Both the position numbers and the translations under genes were made by a program. A stretch of 64,000 bases of DNA from Bacteroides sp. An322 (GTDB lineage: Bacteria; Bacteroidota; Bacteroidia; Bacteroidales; Bacteroidaceae): assembly GCF_002161765.1 (NCBI RefSeq), contig NZ_NFIN01000001.1, forward strand, positions 124,001 through 188,000, written 5' to 3'. How positions within the stretch are numbered: position 1 is the stretch's first letter; the number at the start of each line of letters is the position of its first letter. The notes under the pieces are model-generated. The model was not told the DNA's origin and ran no database searches. It saw nothing but the letters and a program-made list of their open reading frames with translations. Below, in pieces: positions 57,763 through 64,000 of this stretch.

Positions 57763-58674
57763 TTATAGTCTGATGGATTTGTTTTTCTTTTCGTTCTCGC
57801 TTTGAGCCTGCCTTTCGGCAAGCACCCTTTGCAGGTGCTCGTTCAAGTCCTTGCACCCGTCATAAATGCCGGAGCAGTTCGATACCCTATCGCCGTAACG
57901 TGCAAGCAAAGCCCCCAGCGTCCGCCGTCCGGCTTCGTCATTGTCAAGGTAGCACTTTATCCGCCCGTAGCCGTCCAGATGGCGGTACGCCCTCGCCACG
58001 TTGGACACCGAGTTGAGCACGAGGTGGTCTTCCTTGCCGCCGATGCCCAGCGCACGGGCGGAGAGGTAGTCCATGAAGCCCTCGTACACGTTGCAGGTCG
58101 CCGAGCCGACCGACAGCAGGGTCACGTCCTTCGGCGGCACGCAGCCCTTGAAGAACGGGTTGCGTATCTCGTAGCCGCCGCCTTCGTTGCCGAAAGCCAC
58201 GGCGAAATACCGCTTGCCGTGCGTGGTGTAGCGCATCTCCTTGCAGTTCGCAATGGCGACGGCGGACGGTATGCCCCTCTCTTGCAGGTAATGGAGCAAC
58301 GCCCGGTTCTGTAAAGGCAGCACCTCCACATCCTCGAAGCTGTGTCCGTCGGAACGGTGCGTATCAACGGCATTTTGCAGCTTATGGTCCTGTACCGGCA
58401 TACCCGCCACTTCCGCCACATACCTCGCTTGCGTGAGGAAGTCGCCCGTCTTGATGAACTCCCCGGCAAGGGCGAAGATGTTGCCACCCTTGCCTTCGCC
58501 GAAGTCAAACCAGAGGTTTTTCTCCGGGTTCACCTTGAAAGAAGGCGTCTTCTCCTCCCGGTACGGCGACCTGTACCAAATTGCATTGGCACGCCTTTGC
58601 ACGGGATGATGTCCCAGCCGGGCGAGGAAGTCCTCTATCGGAAACCGTTTCATCGCTTCTATGTCCATAGGCAT
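57763..58674 (-). CDS. traP: TraP primase-like protein (Toprim)
   Basis: A 303-aa protein with the layout of a small DNA primase: an N-terminal zinc-finger-like part, where NAIWYRSPYREEKTPSFKVN matches the CHC2 primase block but lacks its cysteines, then GEGKGGNIFALAGEF, and a C-terminal Toprim domain with VYEGFMDYLSA and IKCYLDNDEAGR. It may prime the complementary strand in the recipient. Loss of zinc ligands is odd and is discussed as an observation. It starts 3 bp after traO. Confidence 0.85.
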   Translation of the reverse strand: MPMDIEAMKRFPIEDFLARLGHHPVQRRANAIWYRSPYREEKTPSFKVNPEKNLWFDFGEGKGGNIFALAGEFIKTGDFLTQARYVAEVAGMPVQDHKLQNAVDTHRSDGHSFEDVEVLPLQNRALLHYLQERGIPSAVAIANCKEMRYTTHGKRYFAVAFGNEGGGYEIRNPFFKGCVPPKDVTLLSVGSATCNVYEGFMDYLSARALGIGGKEDHLVLNSVSNVARAYRHLDGYGRIKCYLDNDEAGRRTLGALLARYGDRVSNCSGIYDGCKDLNEHLQRVLAERQAQSENEKKNKSIRL

Positions 58675-58677
58675 CCG

Positions 58678-59235
58678 TCAGTTGATGATGAACTTGACAC
58701 CTATCCCGTACTCCGTATGGCATACCCCTATGCTTCCACCCCAGAGGAAACGCTCCCTGAGCGAAGCCGTCAGCGCGATGAAGTCCGCGAGGTACACCTC
58801 CATGTCCAGCGTGGCGGCACAGCCATAGACGAAGGCGTCCCCGTTGTTCAGCCGCGCCCCGTCGTACAGCGTCTTTTCGCCCCAGTTCACCGTCTCGTAC
58901 CCGGCAAGGGCTGACGCGCCCGCATAGAGGAACACCACCTTTTTCGCGTCCGACAGGAAGTTGTAGTAGAAGCCGCCCTCCGCCGTGAACTGCGCCGCAG
59001 GGATGGTCGTACTCCTATAATCATGGTTGGTTTGCAGATATTCCACCCCGTACACCCACTTGTTGCCGCCTTTGGCATAGCTTGACAGCGTGGCTCCCAG
59101 CACATAGCCGTCCGCCCCGTTCAGCCCGGCTTTCAGTTCGATGCCCCGCATCTTCGGCAGGCACCGCTGGGCTTCCGCCCGTCCTGCCAGGAGGACGGAC
59201 AGAAGCGTTACAATAAACAGTACCTTTCCTTTCAT
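58678..59235 (-). CDS. traO: Conjugal transfer protein TraO
   Basis: A 185-aa exported protein (signal MKGKVLFIVTLLSVLLAGRAEA) with an outer-membrane barrel-like pattern of aromatic strands (WVYGVEYLQTNHDYRS, GGFYYNFLSDAKKVVFLYAG) and a C-terminal YGIGVKFIIN. It matches the TraO family of CTnDOT-like elements, thought to belong to the mating pore in the outer membrane. It overlaps traN by 4 bp. Confidence 0.85.
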   Translation of the reverse strand: MKGKVLFIVTLLSVLLAGRAEAQRCLPKMRGIELKAGLNGADGYVLGATLSSYAKGGNKWVYGVEYLQTNHDYRSTTIPAAQFTAEGGFYYNFLSDAKKVVFLYAGASALAGYETVNWGEKTLYDGARLNNGDAFVYGCAATLDMEVYLADFIALTASLRERFLWGGSIGVCHTEYGIGVKFIIN

Positions 59236-60230
59236 CGCACACGCAACTCGTTGATGGTTTCAGCCTGTACCAAGTCCTCGTTCTCCACGGTAAACGTTTG
59301 GTGGCGTCCGCCGTCCTTCTCGTTCATCTCCACCACGAGCTGCTTGCCGTCGGGGATGGTAAACTTCGGAAGGCAGAACACCGTGCGTTCGGACCGCTTC
59401 CCGGCTACACGGACGGCGTAGTTGTAGGCGCGGAGCGGGAACAGCACCTGTTCCTGCATGGCGGTACGTTTCGCCACCTTCTTGTCCACAATCTTGAACG
59501 TGATGTAGTCCACGTCAAACGGCACGTTGCTCTGGTTCTTGATTTCCGTGTGGAAATACAGCAGGTCATTGTGGACATATATTCCTTTCAGCAGGTACTG
59601 GATGCCGAAACGCTTGCAGCCGATGTGCTTCACCTTGCGCTTGTCCTCCTTGTGCAGCGACTTCATGATGAGGTGTACCAGCATCGGGCTTTCGCTGCCC
59701 AGTTCCTTCAGGTAGATTTCCTGCGCGTTGTTCGGTCGGTTCACCGTGCTGCCGTCGTGGATAAAGTCCTTCATCTCCACGTTCAGGATAAGCGGTTCGT
59801 CGGCGTACTTCACGTTAAAGGTATAGAAGCTGCCATCCTCCGTGATGACGCTCATGTTCGTCTCGCTGCGGAAGTCCCTGACCGTCGCCTTCACGCGGAT
59901 GACGTTCTCCGCGCCGTCCGCCTTGCCCGCTATCAGGTTGGGCGAACCCAGGTCCACGTAGCGCACCGCCGCCGGAAACAGGATGTGGACGGTCTTGTCA
60001 TACGTGACTTCCAGACCGTGCGGCGGTATCATGCGGTCGAACATCAGCTTCTTCGTCAGACCGTGGTACAGGTCGCCGTCCTCCTCCGTCTGCGGATAGA
60101 CATCCTTCACCAGTTCCAGCCCGTCCTCCTTGGCGGTGGCGGTGCTGTCGTTCGTCACTCCCTGCGCGTAGGTCGCACAGGCGATGCCCATCAGCAGGGC
60201 AAACATTGTCATTACTTTCTTGATACTCAT
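59232..60230 (-). CDS. traN: Conjugal transfer protein TraN (DUF4138)
   Basis: A 332-aa exported protein with signal peptide VMTMFALLMGIACATYAQG and beta-rich domains (HILFPAAVRYVDLGSPNLIA, FNVKYADEPLILNVEMKD). It fits the TraN family that serves as the VirB9-like part of the channel in Bacteroidetes elements. An 80-bp gap separates it from traM, with a T-rich tract but no clear terminator. C-terminal end (ETINELRVR) overlaps the traO start. Confidence 0.85.
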   Translation of the reverse strand: MSIKKVMTMFALLMGIACATYAQGVTNDSTATAKEDGLELVKDVYPQTEEDGDLYHGLTKKLMFDRMIPPHGLEVTYDKTVHILFPAAVRYVDLGSPNLIAGKADGAENVIRVKATVRDFRSETNMSVITEDGSFYTFNVKYADEPLILNVEMKDFIHDGSTVNRPNNAQEIYLKELGSESPMLVHLIMKSLHKEDKRKVKHIGCKRFGIQYLLKGIYVHNDLLYFHTEIKNQSNVPFDVDYITFKIVDKKVAKRTAMQEQVLFPLRAYNYAVRVAGKRSERTVFCLPKFTIPDGKQLVVEMNEKDGGRHQTFTVENEDLVQAETINELRVR

Positions 60231-60311
60231 TTTACGTTGGATTTAGTGGTAAATAAAAAATGGTTTGTTGATTATTTTTTTTCTTTTTTCGCCTTTATGT
60301 TTTTGGACTGT

Positions 60312-61634
60312 TCATTCCTTTTCTTGGTAGAGCAATACCCTGTACCCTGACTTCAGATGTACCTTGACCGTGCGCATCCTTTTCGAGATGTACTGCGAGA
60401 TGCCCTGTATCGCCCCTCGCCCCAAGTCGGAGGCGAGCTGCGCCCCCGCGTTGGTCGATATGTTGATGCTGCTTCCGAGCGAGCTGCCCATGTTCGCCCC
60501 GATTTCCTTTGCCGCGTCTATCTCCATCGAGCCGGGTATGAAGATCCCCGCCTGCCCGTCGCTGTCGTACACCTCCAGTTCCACCGGGATGATGCTTCCC
60601 CCGTGTTCCAGCGAGGTGATGCCGATGCCGAGCCTTTCGCCCTGCAACCGTGCCGCGCCCACAAGGAGCGTGTTCCGGGGAATGACGCGCCCCGACACGC
60701 GCATCGGCTCCAGCAGCCGGAGCTTCACCGTCTGCCCGTCCGTAATGGTCTGGTCGCCCTGCACGCAGGCGGCGATGGTGTTCTTTTCCGAGGCTTCCGC
60801 CGTGCCGATGGCGGTGTGGAAGCCGTAGTTCCGTTCACCCGCGTAGTCCGCGATGAAAGCCGAGTCCGTCATGGGCTGCGGCAAGGCGGACACCACCGCC
60901 GGACGCACCCCGCTTACCGGTTCCGCCTTCATGCTCCTTTCGTCAGCCTTGGCGGATGTTTCCGTCCCTTCGGACCGTGCGCTCTGCCCGGCATTGCTCT
61001 TCCCGTTCTGGTATCTTGCCGCCAGTTCGTAGGACTTTTCCAAGAGCGCGACCTGTTCCTCCATTGAGGACGGCTTGCCCTCCTGCGCCATCAGCATGGC
61101 TTCCAGTTCATCGATGCGTTCCCGAAGCTCCTCCTTTTCCCGGTCCTCCTTCGGCGGCTCGTAGAACGTGCCCAGCGAAGTGCTCAGCCGCTCATAGGCG
61201 GCAGCGGAGGTGCGTATGCCCGCCTGTTGCTTATCGGCACGCTCATTTTCGGACGGTTCCGTCTGTGTCAGGCGGTAGTCGTCCGATGCAGCCGCCGTGT
61301 CTGGCTTTTCCGCGCCGTCGTGCCAGAACGAGGACAGGTCGCCCACCATGCCCCGGCGTTCCTTCTGCCGGTTCTCCAACTGCAACTGCTCGTAGGCCTT
61401 CGCCTTGTCACCGATGATTTTCGAGTCTTCGGGCAGGGGCATGTCCGTGTTGAATCCCTGACCCTGCTTTGCCTTCTCCCTGTCCTCGGAGGACGGTGCG
61501 AAGATGAGCCATAGGCAGCCCAGGAACAACAGTCCCATCAGCGGATAGACCAGCATCTTCTTGCGTTGCTGCCGCTGCTGTTCGGTCAGCGGCTTCTTCT
61601 CTTTCGTTTCATTCTTCTTCTGTTCCTTTTCCAT
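60312..61634 (-). CDS. traM: Conjugative transposon protein TraM
   Basis: A 440-aa protein corresponding to VirB10: a short cytoplasmic N-terminus (KKKPLTEQQRQQRKKML), one transmembrane helix (about 28-45, YPLMGLLFLGCLWLIFA), a charged helical linker with EELRERIDELEAMLM, and a periplasmic C-domain (about 290-440, TVKLRLLEPMRVSGRVIPRN and GSMEIDAAKEIGANMGSS). The start is MEKEQKK at 61634; MYM at 61640 is possible. Both overlap the end of traL, by 26 or 32 bp. Confidence 0.88.
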   Translation of the reverse strand: MEKEQKKNETKEKKPLTEQQRQQRKKMLVYPLMGLLFLGCLWLIFAPSSEDREKAKQGQGFNTDMPLPEDSKIIGDKAKAYEQLQLENRQKERRGMVGDLSSFWHDGAEKPDTAAASDDYRLTQTEPSENERADKQQAGIRTSAAAYERLSTSLGTFYEPPKEDREKEELRERIDELEAMLMAQEGKPSSMEEQVALLEKSYELAARYQNGKSNAGQSARSEGTETSAKADERSMKAEPVSGVRPAVVSALPQPMTDSAFIADYAGERNYGFHTAIGTAEASEKNTIAACVQGDQTITDGQTVKLRLLEPMRVSGRVIPRNTLLVGAARLQGERLGIGITSLEHGGSIIPVELEVYDSDGQAGIFIPGSMEIDAAKEIGANMGSSLGSSINISTNAGAQLASDLGRGAIQGISQYISKRMRTVKVHLKSGYRVLLYQEKE

Positions 61635-61893
61635 ATACATTATTATAAAGGTTCATACTTTCCTGCATCGGCAGGTCCAATTTCTCGATGTGCCGTATCT
61701 CCATTGCCCCGTTCCCCTTGCCGAAACCGGCGATGGCGGTGACGGTCATGTACAGGCAAAGGACGGCGAAGAGGGCAAATGCCGTGAGGACTATCCCCAG
61801 ACGCGCCTTCGGCGGCAGGGCTTCCAGTTTTCCACGCAATTCCTTCTTGAAATTGGTGGTGTACTTTTCAATGAGATTTTTCATCTTTCCCAT
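61609..61893 (-). CDS. traL: Conjugative transposon protein TraL (DUF3989)
   Basis: A 94-aa protein with one transmembrane helix (about 34-56, IVLTAFALFAVLCLYMTVTA) and a basic N-terminus (NFKKELRGKLEALPPKARLG). Position between traK and traM and the hydrophobic pattern identify it as TraL. Its 3' end overlaps traM. It starts 7 bp after traK, and MKNLIEKY (61884) is an alternative start. Confidence 0.85.
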   Translation of the reverse strand: MGKMKNLIEKYTTNFKKELRGKLEALPPKARLGIVLTAFALFAVLCLYMTVTAIAGFGKGNGAMEIRHIEKLDLPMQESMNLYNNVYGKGTEEE

Positions 61894-61900
61894 ACGCGCA

Positions 61901-62524
61901 TCATCTTTCTATGGTCCGGATGTCCTTGTTCTCCAGCACCGTGAAGCCCTCGATGGTAAATCCGTTCGGATTGTCGTCCGAGCGGCTTGCGTTGAGCAGG
62001 CGGCAGGCGGTCACGAGCGTGCGTTCCGTCACGTTGCTCTCGCGGATAATCATCTGACGGGCGTATGTCCGCGCCTCGTAGGGGTAGCGGTCAAAGTTGC
62101 ACACCACGCTGTCCACCTGAAGCACTTGGTTGATGTTGCCGGCGATGATTCGGTTGTAGAAGCCCTTTTCGGCGAAGTCGGCGTAGTAGTTGTACGCGCT
62201 CTTGTCCGCCAAGAGCAGGGCACGCTTCACGTTGTGTTCTATCGCGCTTTTCTCCGGCGAGAGCGTGAAGAACAGCTCATGGAAACGGCGCACGTGTTCC
62301 CTCGCTTCCGCCGGACGGTTCTGCGACAGGTCCTGCGAGAGCGCGAGCATCAGGCTCTTGCCCCCGTCGAGGACGTATATCTTCTGCCGCTGTGCCTCGG
62401 CGAAGCGGAAGGCGCACACCACCGAGCAGACCACCACGAGGGCACAGGCTGCCGTATAGACGATGCCGAACAGACGTATCTGCCGGAAACTCGTCTCGAT
62501 GTTCTTTAGTGATTTGAATTCCAT
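61901..62524 (-). CDS. traK: Conjugative transposon protein TraK (VirB8-like)
   Basis: A 207-aa inner-membrane protein with one N-terminal transmembrane helix (about 18-40, LFGIVYTAACALVVVCSVVC) and a periplasmic alpha-beta domain, like VirB8 of type IV secretion. Characteristic TraK sequence includes YVLDGGKSLMLALSQD, RRFHELFFTLSPEKSAIEHN and FTIEGFTVLENKDIRTIE. It is separated from traJ by an unusual 127-bp gap containing hairpins. Confidence 0.9.
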   Translation of the reverse strand: MEFKSLKNIETSFRQIRLFGIVYTAACALVVVCSVVCAFRFAEAQRQKIYVLDGGKSLMLALSQDLSQNRPAEAREHVRRFHELFFTLSPEKSAIEHNVKRALLLADKSAYNYYADFAEKGFYNRIIAGNINQVLQVDSVVCNFDRYPYEARTYARQMIIRESNVTERTLVTACRLLNASRSDDNPNGFTIEGFTVLENKDIRTIER

Positions 62525-62579
62525 TTTCTTTTCGTCTTTCTTTTTCTGTTTGTAAAATCATGTTTCGGTATCCTTTTTC

Positions 62580-62638
62580 CGAAGTGGCACTTCGGGGAGG
62601 TCAGAGTGGCACATAGGCAACCCCAAAGTGCCACTTCG
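62580..62638. promoter_or_regulatory. Competing hairpins between traJ and traK
   Basis: CGAAGTGGCACTT (62580-62592) pairs perfectly with AAGTGCCACTTCG (62626-62638). The left half can alternatively fold on itself (CCGAAGT-GGC-ACTTCGG, 62579-62595). A further GTGGCAC stands at 62606-62612. Such mutually exclusive structures inside an otherwise tightly packed operon suggest attenuation or RNA processing. Confidence 0.6.
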
Positions 62639-62651
62639 ACCGTTCCGGCTG

Positions 62652-63677
62652 TTACCTCTTGAACACCTTTCCAGCCGTTCCCTTGATGAGCTTCCCGGCA
62701 CGCCCCGCCATGTTTCCTGCGGCTGCACCTGCCACGCTGCCGCCCAAAGCCCCGGCGGTCCCGATGTTCTTGTTGTAGCTGCCGATGCCGCCTCCGGCTT
62801 GGATAATCCAGCCCGCCACCGTCGGTATGGTGAAATACCCCACGATGCCGATGATAAGGAATACGATGTACACCCCGTCGCTTGCATCCAGCGAAAAGTT
62901 CGGGTCGGTCTGCATACGCTCGATGTCCTGCTGGAGCATCAGTATCTGGATTTTCGCCAGTATGGTGCTGAACAAATCCGACACGGGAAGCCAGAGGTAA
63001 ATCTGTATGTAGCGGCTGAACCACGCCGAGAGCGTCGAGTGGAAGCCGTCCCACACGGAGAAGGCGAAGGCTATCGGCCCCAGTATGGACAGCACCACGA
63101 GGAAGAACGTCCGTAGCGTGTCGATGATGAGCGCGGCTGCGGCGAACATCAGTTCAAGCAGTTCGCGGAACCAGTCACGCACGCTTTTCTTGATGTTGTA
63201 CGCCGCCCGGTCCATGTACATCCCCGTCATCGTCAGGAGATCCGAGGGTGACCAGCCCAGCTCGTCCAGCTGCCGGTCAAACTCCTCGTCCGAGGCGAGG
63301 TAGGCGGTTTCCGGGTTGCGCATCAGCGCCTCGTACTCCAGTTTGTCCTTCTGCTCCCGGTACTCGTTCATGTCGAAGGTCTGTTCTTCGAGAATCCCGT
63401 GTACGCCCTGCACGATGGGACTCAGCACGCTGTTCATCGTGCCCAATACGATGGTCGGGAAGAACAGGATGCACAGACCTAATGCAAAAGGTCTCAGCAG
63501 CGGGTACACGTCTATCGCTTCGGCTCGTGCCAACGACTGCCATACGCGCATCGCCACGTAGAACAGTGCGCCCAGCCCGGCAAGCCCTTTCGCCACGCCC
63601 GTCATGTCCGCGCAAAGCGGCATCATCTCGTCATAGAGCGAAAGGAGTATCTGGTGAAGGTTGTCGAACTCTCCCAT
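62652..63677 (-). CDS. traJ: Conjugative transposon protein TraJ (VirB6-like)
   Basis: A 341-aa polytopic inner-membrane protein with about six to seven hydrophobic segments (for example GLAGLGALFYVAMRVW, PFALGLCILFFPTIVLG, AAAALIIDTLRTFFLVVLSI and VYIVFLIIGIVGYFTIPTV) and a Gly/Ala-rich C-terminus. It corresponds to VirB6/TrbL, the inner-membrane channel part. Signature GEFDNLHQILLSLYDEMMPL at the start is typical of TraJ. It starts 3 bp after traI. Confidence 0.9.
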   Translation of the reverse strand: MGEFDNLHQILLSLYDEMMPLCADMTGVAKGLAGLGALFYVAMRVWQSLARAEAIDVYPLLRPFALGLCILFFPTIVLGTMNSVLSPIVQGVHGILEEQTFDMNEYREQKDKLEYEALMRNPETAYLASDEEFDRQLDELGWSPSDLLTMTGMYMDRAAYNIKKSVRDWFRELLELMFAAAALIIDTLRTFFLVVLSILGPIAFAFSVWDGFHSTLSAWFSRYIQIYLWLPVSDLFSTILAKIQILMLQQDIERMQTDPNFSLDASDGVYIVFLIIGIVGYFTIPTVAGWIIQAGGGIGSYNKNIGTAGALGGSVAGAAAGNMAGRAGKLIKGTAGKVFKR

Positions 63678-63680
63678 AGG

Positions 63681-64000
63681 CTACCAGTACCTTTCGTTAG
63701 CCGTTCCGTACAGCGACATCACCCGGTCCATGTCGTTCTTCTTCCTTGCCCGCAGGTAGCTCACCGAGATGGTCTTGCCCGTGTAGTAGCGCACGAGGTT
63801 TCGGTAGTTCATCAGGCTGCGGTAGGCATTGTCGATGATTGCCAGCCGTTCCGCGTCCGAGAGCGACATCCCCGTGACGTTCACCACGTTCTTCAGGTCC
63901 TGCAGCACGTCCGAGCTTTCGTCTATCAGCATGGCGTAGCCCGACGAGATGGCGGCAAGCTCATCGGGGGTATAGTTCTCGTCCGAGAGCATCTTCTGGT
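63681..64000 (-). CDS. traI: Conjugative transposon protein TraI (DUF4141), 5' end beyond window
   Basis: C-terminal part of TraI; the frame stays open to the window edge (QKMLSDENYTPDELAA and on), so the ATG at 63992 is internal. The visible part is helical (DVLQDLKNVVNVTGMSLSDA, SYLRARKKNDMDRVMSLY). TraI is a periplasmic protein, comparable to VirB5 in position, with unknown exact role. It ends 3 bp before traJ. Confidence 0.85.
   Translation of the reverse strand, partial: QKMLSDENYTPDELAAISSGYAMLIDESSDVLQDLKNVVNVTGMSLSDAERLAIIDNAYRSLMNYRNLVRYYTGKTISVSYLRARKKNDMDRVMSLYGTANERYW

Larger units (their letters stand above)
51557..64000. mobile_element. One end of a CTnDOT-type integrative conjugative element
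   Basis: From the junction near 51.5 kb to the window edge, all recognisable genes belong to conjugation: the tra operon traI-traQ and lysozyme on the minus strand and a convergent accessory cluster with pcfK- and pcfJ-like genes on the plus strand. Codon use becomes richer in G and C than in the flanking chromosome, most visibly in the tra genes. Integrase, mobilisation and excision genes must lie beyond 64 kb. The exact left boundary is not proven; it must lie between the proA start (51300) and the first accessory gene (52456). Confidence 0.85.

Noticed and set aside
59298-60350. 350-codon open frame on the plus strand
   Set aside because: It is antisense to traN; long shadow frames are expected in this GC-rich operon, and the translation has no recognisable feature.
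1-64000. tRNA, rRNA, tmRNA and common riboswitches
   Set aside because: I looked for the conserved stretches and saw none; without a covariance search a small RNA could still be missed.

Overview
The window looks like a gut Bacteroidota chromosome (Bacteroides/Phocaeicola type). Many genes have the Bacteroides -7 promoter box TAnnTTTG about 25-60 bp upstream, with little Shine-Dalgarno sequence. Family markers agree: N-succinyl-ornithine carbamoyltransferase next to proA, a malic enzyme-phosphotransacetylase fusion, NigD-like, PCMD and DUF6261/DUF6078-type proteins, an HECLGH-type dipeptidyl peptidase III, and a CTnDOT-type transfer operon. I recognised no tRNA, rRNA, CRISPR array or riboswitch.

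Layout. 0.2-2.8 kb: a secreted carbohydrate-esterase pair (CE2-type esterase and sialate O-acetylesterase). 2.9-12 kb (minus strand): M13 peptidase and ABC-F ATPase; purA with a Fur-family regulator; an AlkD-like protein, DPP III and an AraC-type regulator. 12-15.7 kb: recQ convergent with folP-cdaA (c-di-AMP synthesis). 16-19.3 kb: an ATPase/PD-(D/E)XK-family gene that has lost its P-loop half, then a radical SAM/SPASM gene followed by two tandem lipoprotein genes. 19.5-23.2 kb: two SGNH hydrolases and an MBOAT O-acyltransferase, a likely glycan O-acylation module. 23.4-26 kb: a lincosamide-nucleotidyltransferase-like gene, a 41-bp palindromic tandem repeat, a frameshifted DUF6261 gene and an aldo/keto reductase. 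26-33 kb (minus): an RND efflux operon (adaptor, permease, outer-membrane factor) ending in an LpxA-like gene. 33-37.3 kb: maeB and gdhA. 37.4-42.7 kb: surface lipoproteins and an outer-membrane barrel. 42.8-46.5 kb: efp, rpmH, PASTA protein, rluD, ddl. 46.7-51.3 kb: a PlsC-like acyltransferase, NigD-like and rhodanese lipoproteins, argF' and proA.

From about 51.4 kb to the window end lies one end of an integrative conjugative element. It begins with about 0.6 kb of GC-rich, hairpin-rich DNA without a clear gene, then a plus-strand run of small accessory genes including pcfK- and pcfJ-like genes, which converges on the minus-strand transfer operon traI(partial)-traJ-K-L-M-N-O-P-Q-lysozyme. 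These encode the mating-pore core, a primase-like protein and a wall hydrolase.

The best candidate for an under-described system is the radical SAM/two-lipoprotein cassette (17.2-19.25 kb). The intergenic DNA also holds several families of long palindromes. At 19.2-19.4 kb one palindromic element appears to have inserted into another, leaving 10-bp direct repeats, and the outer element supplies the last codons of the second lipoprotein.
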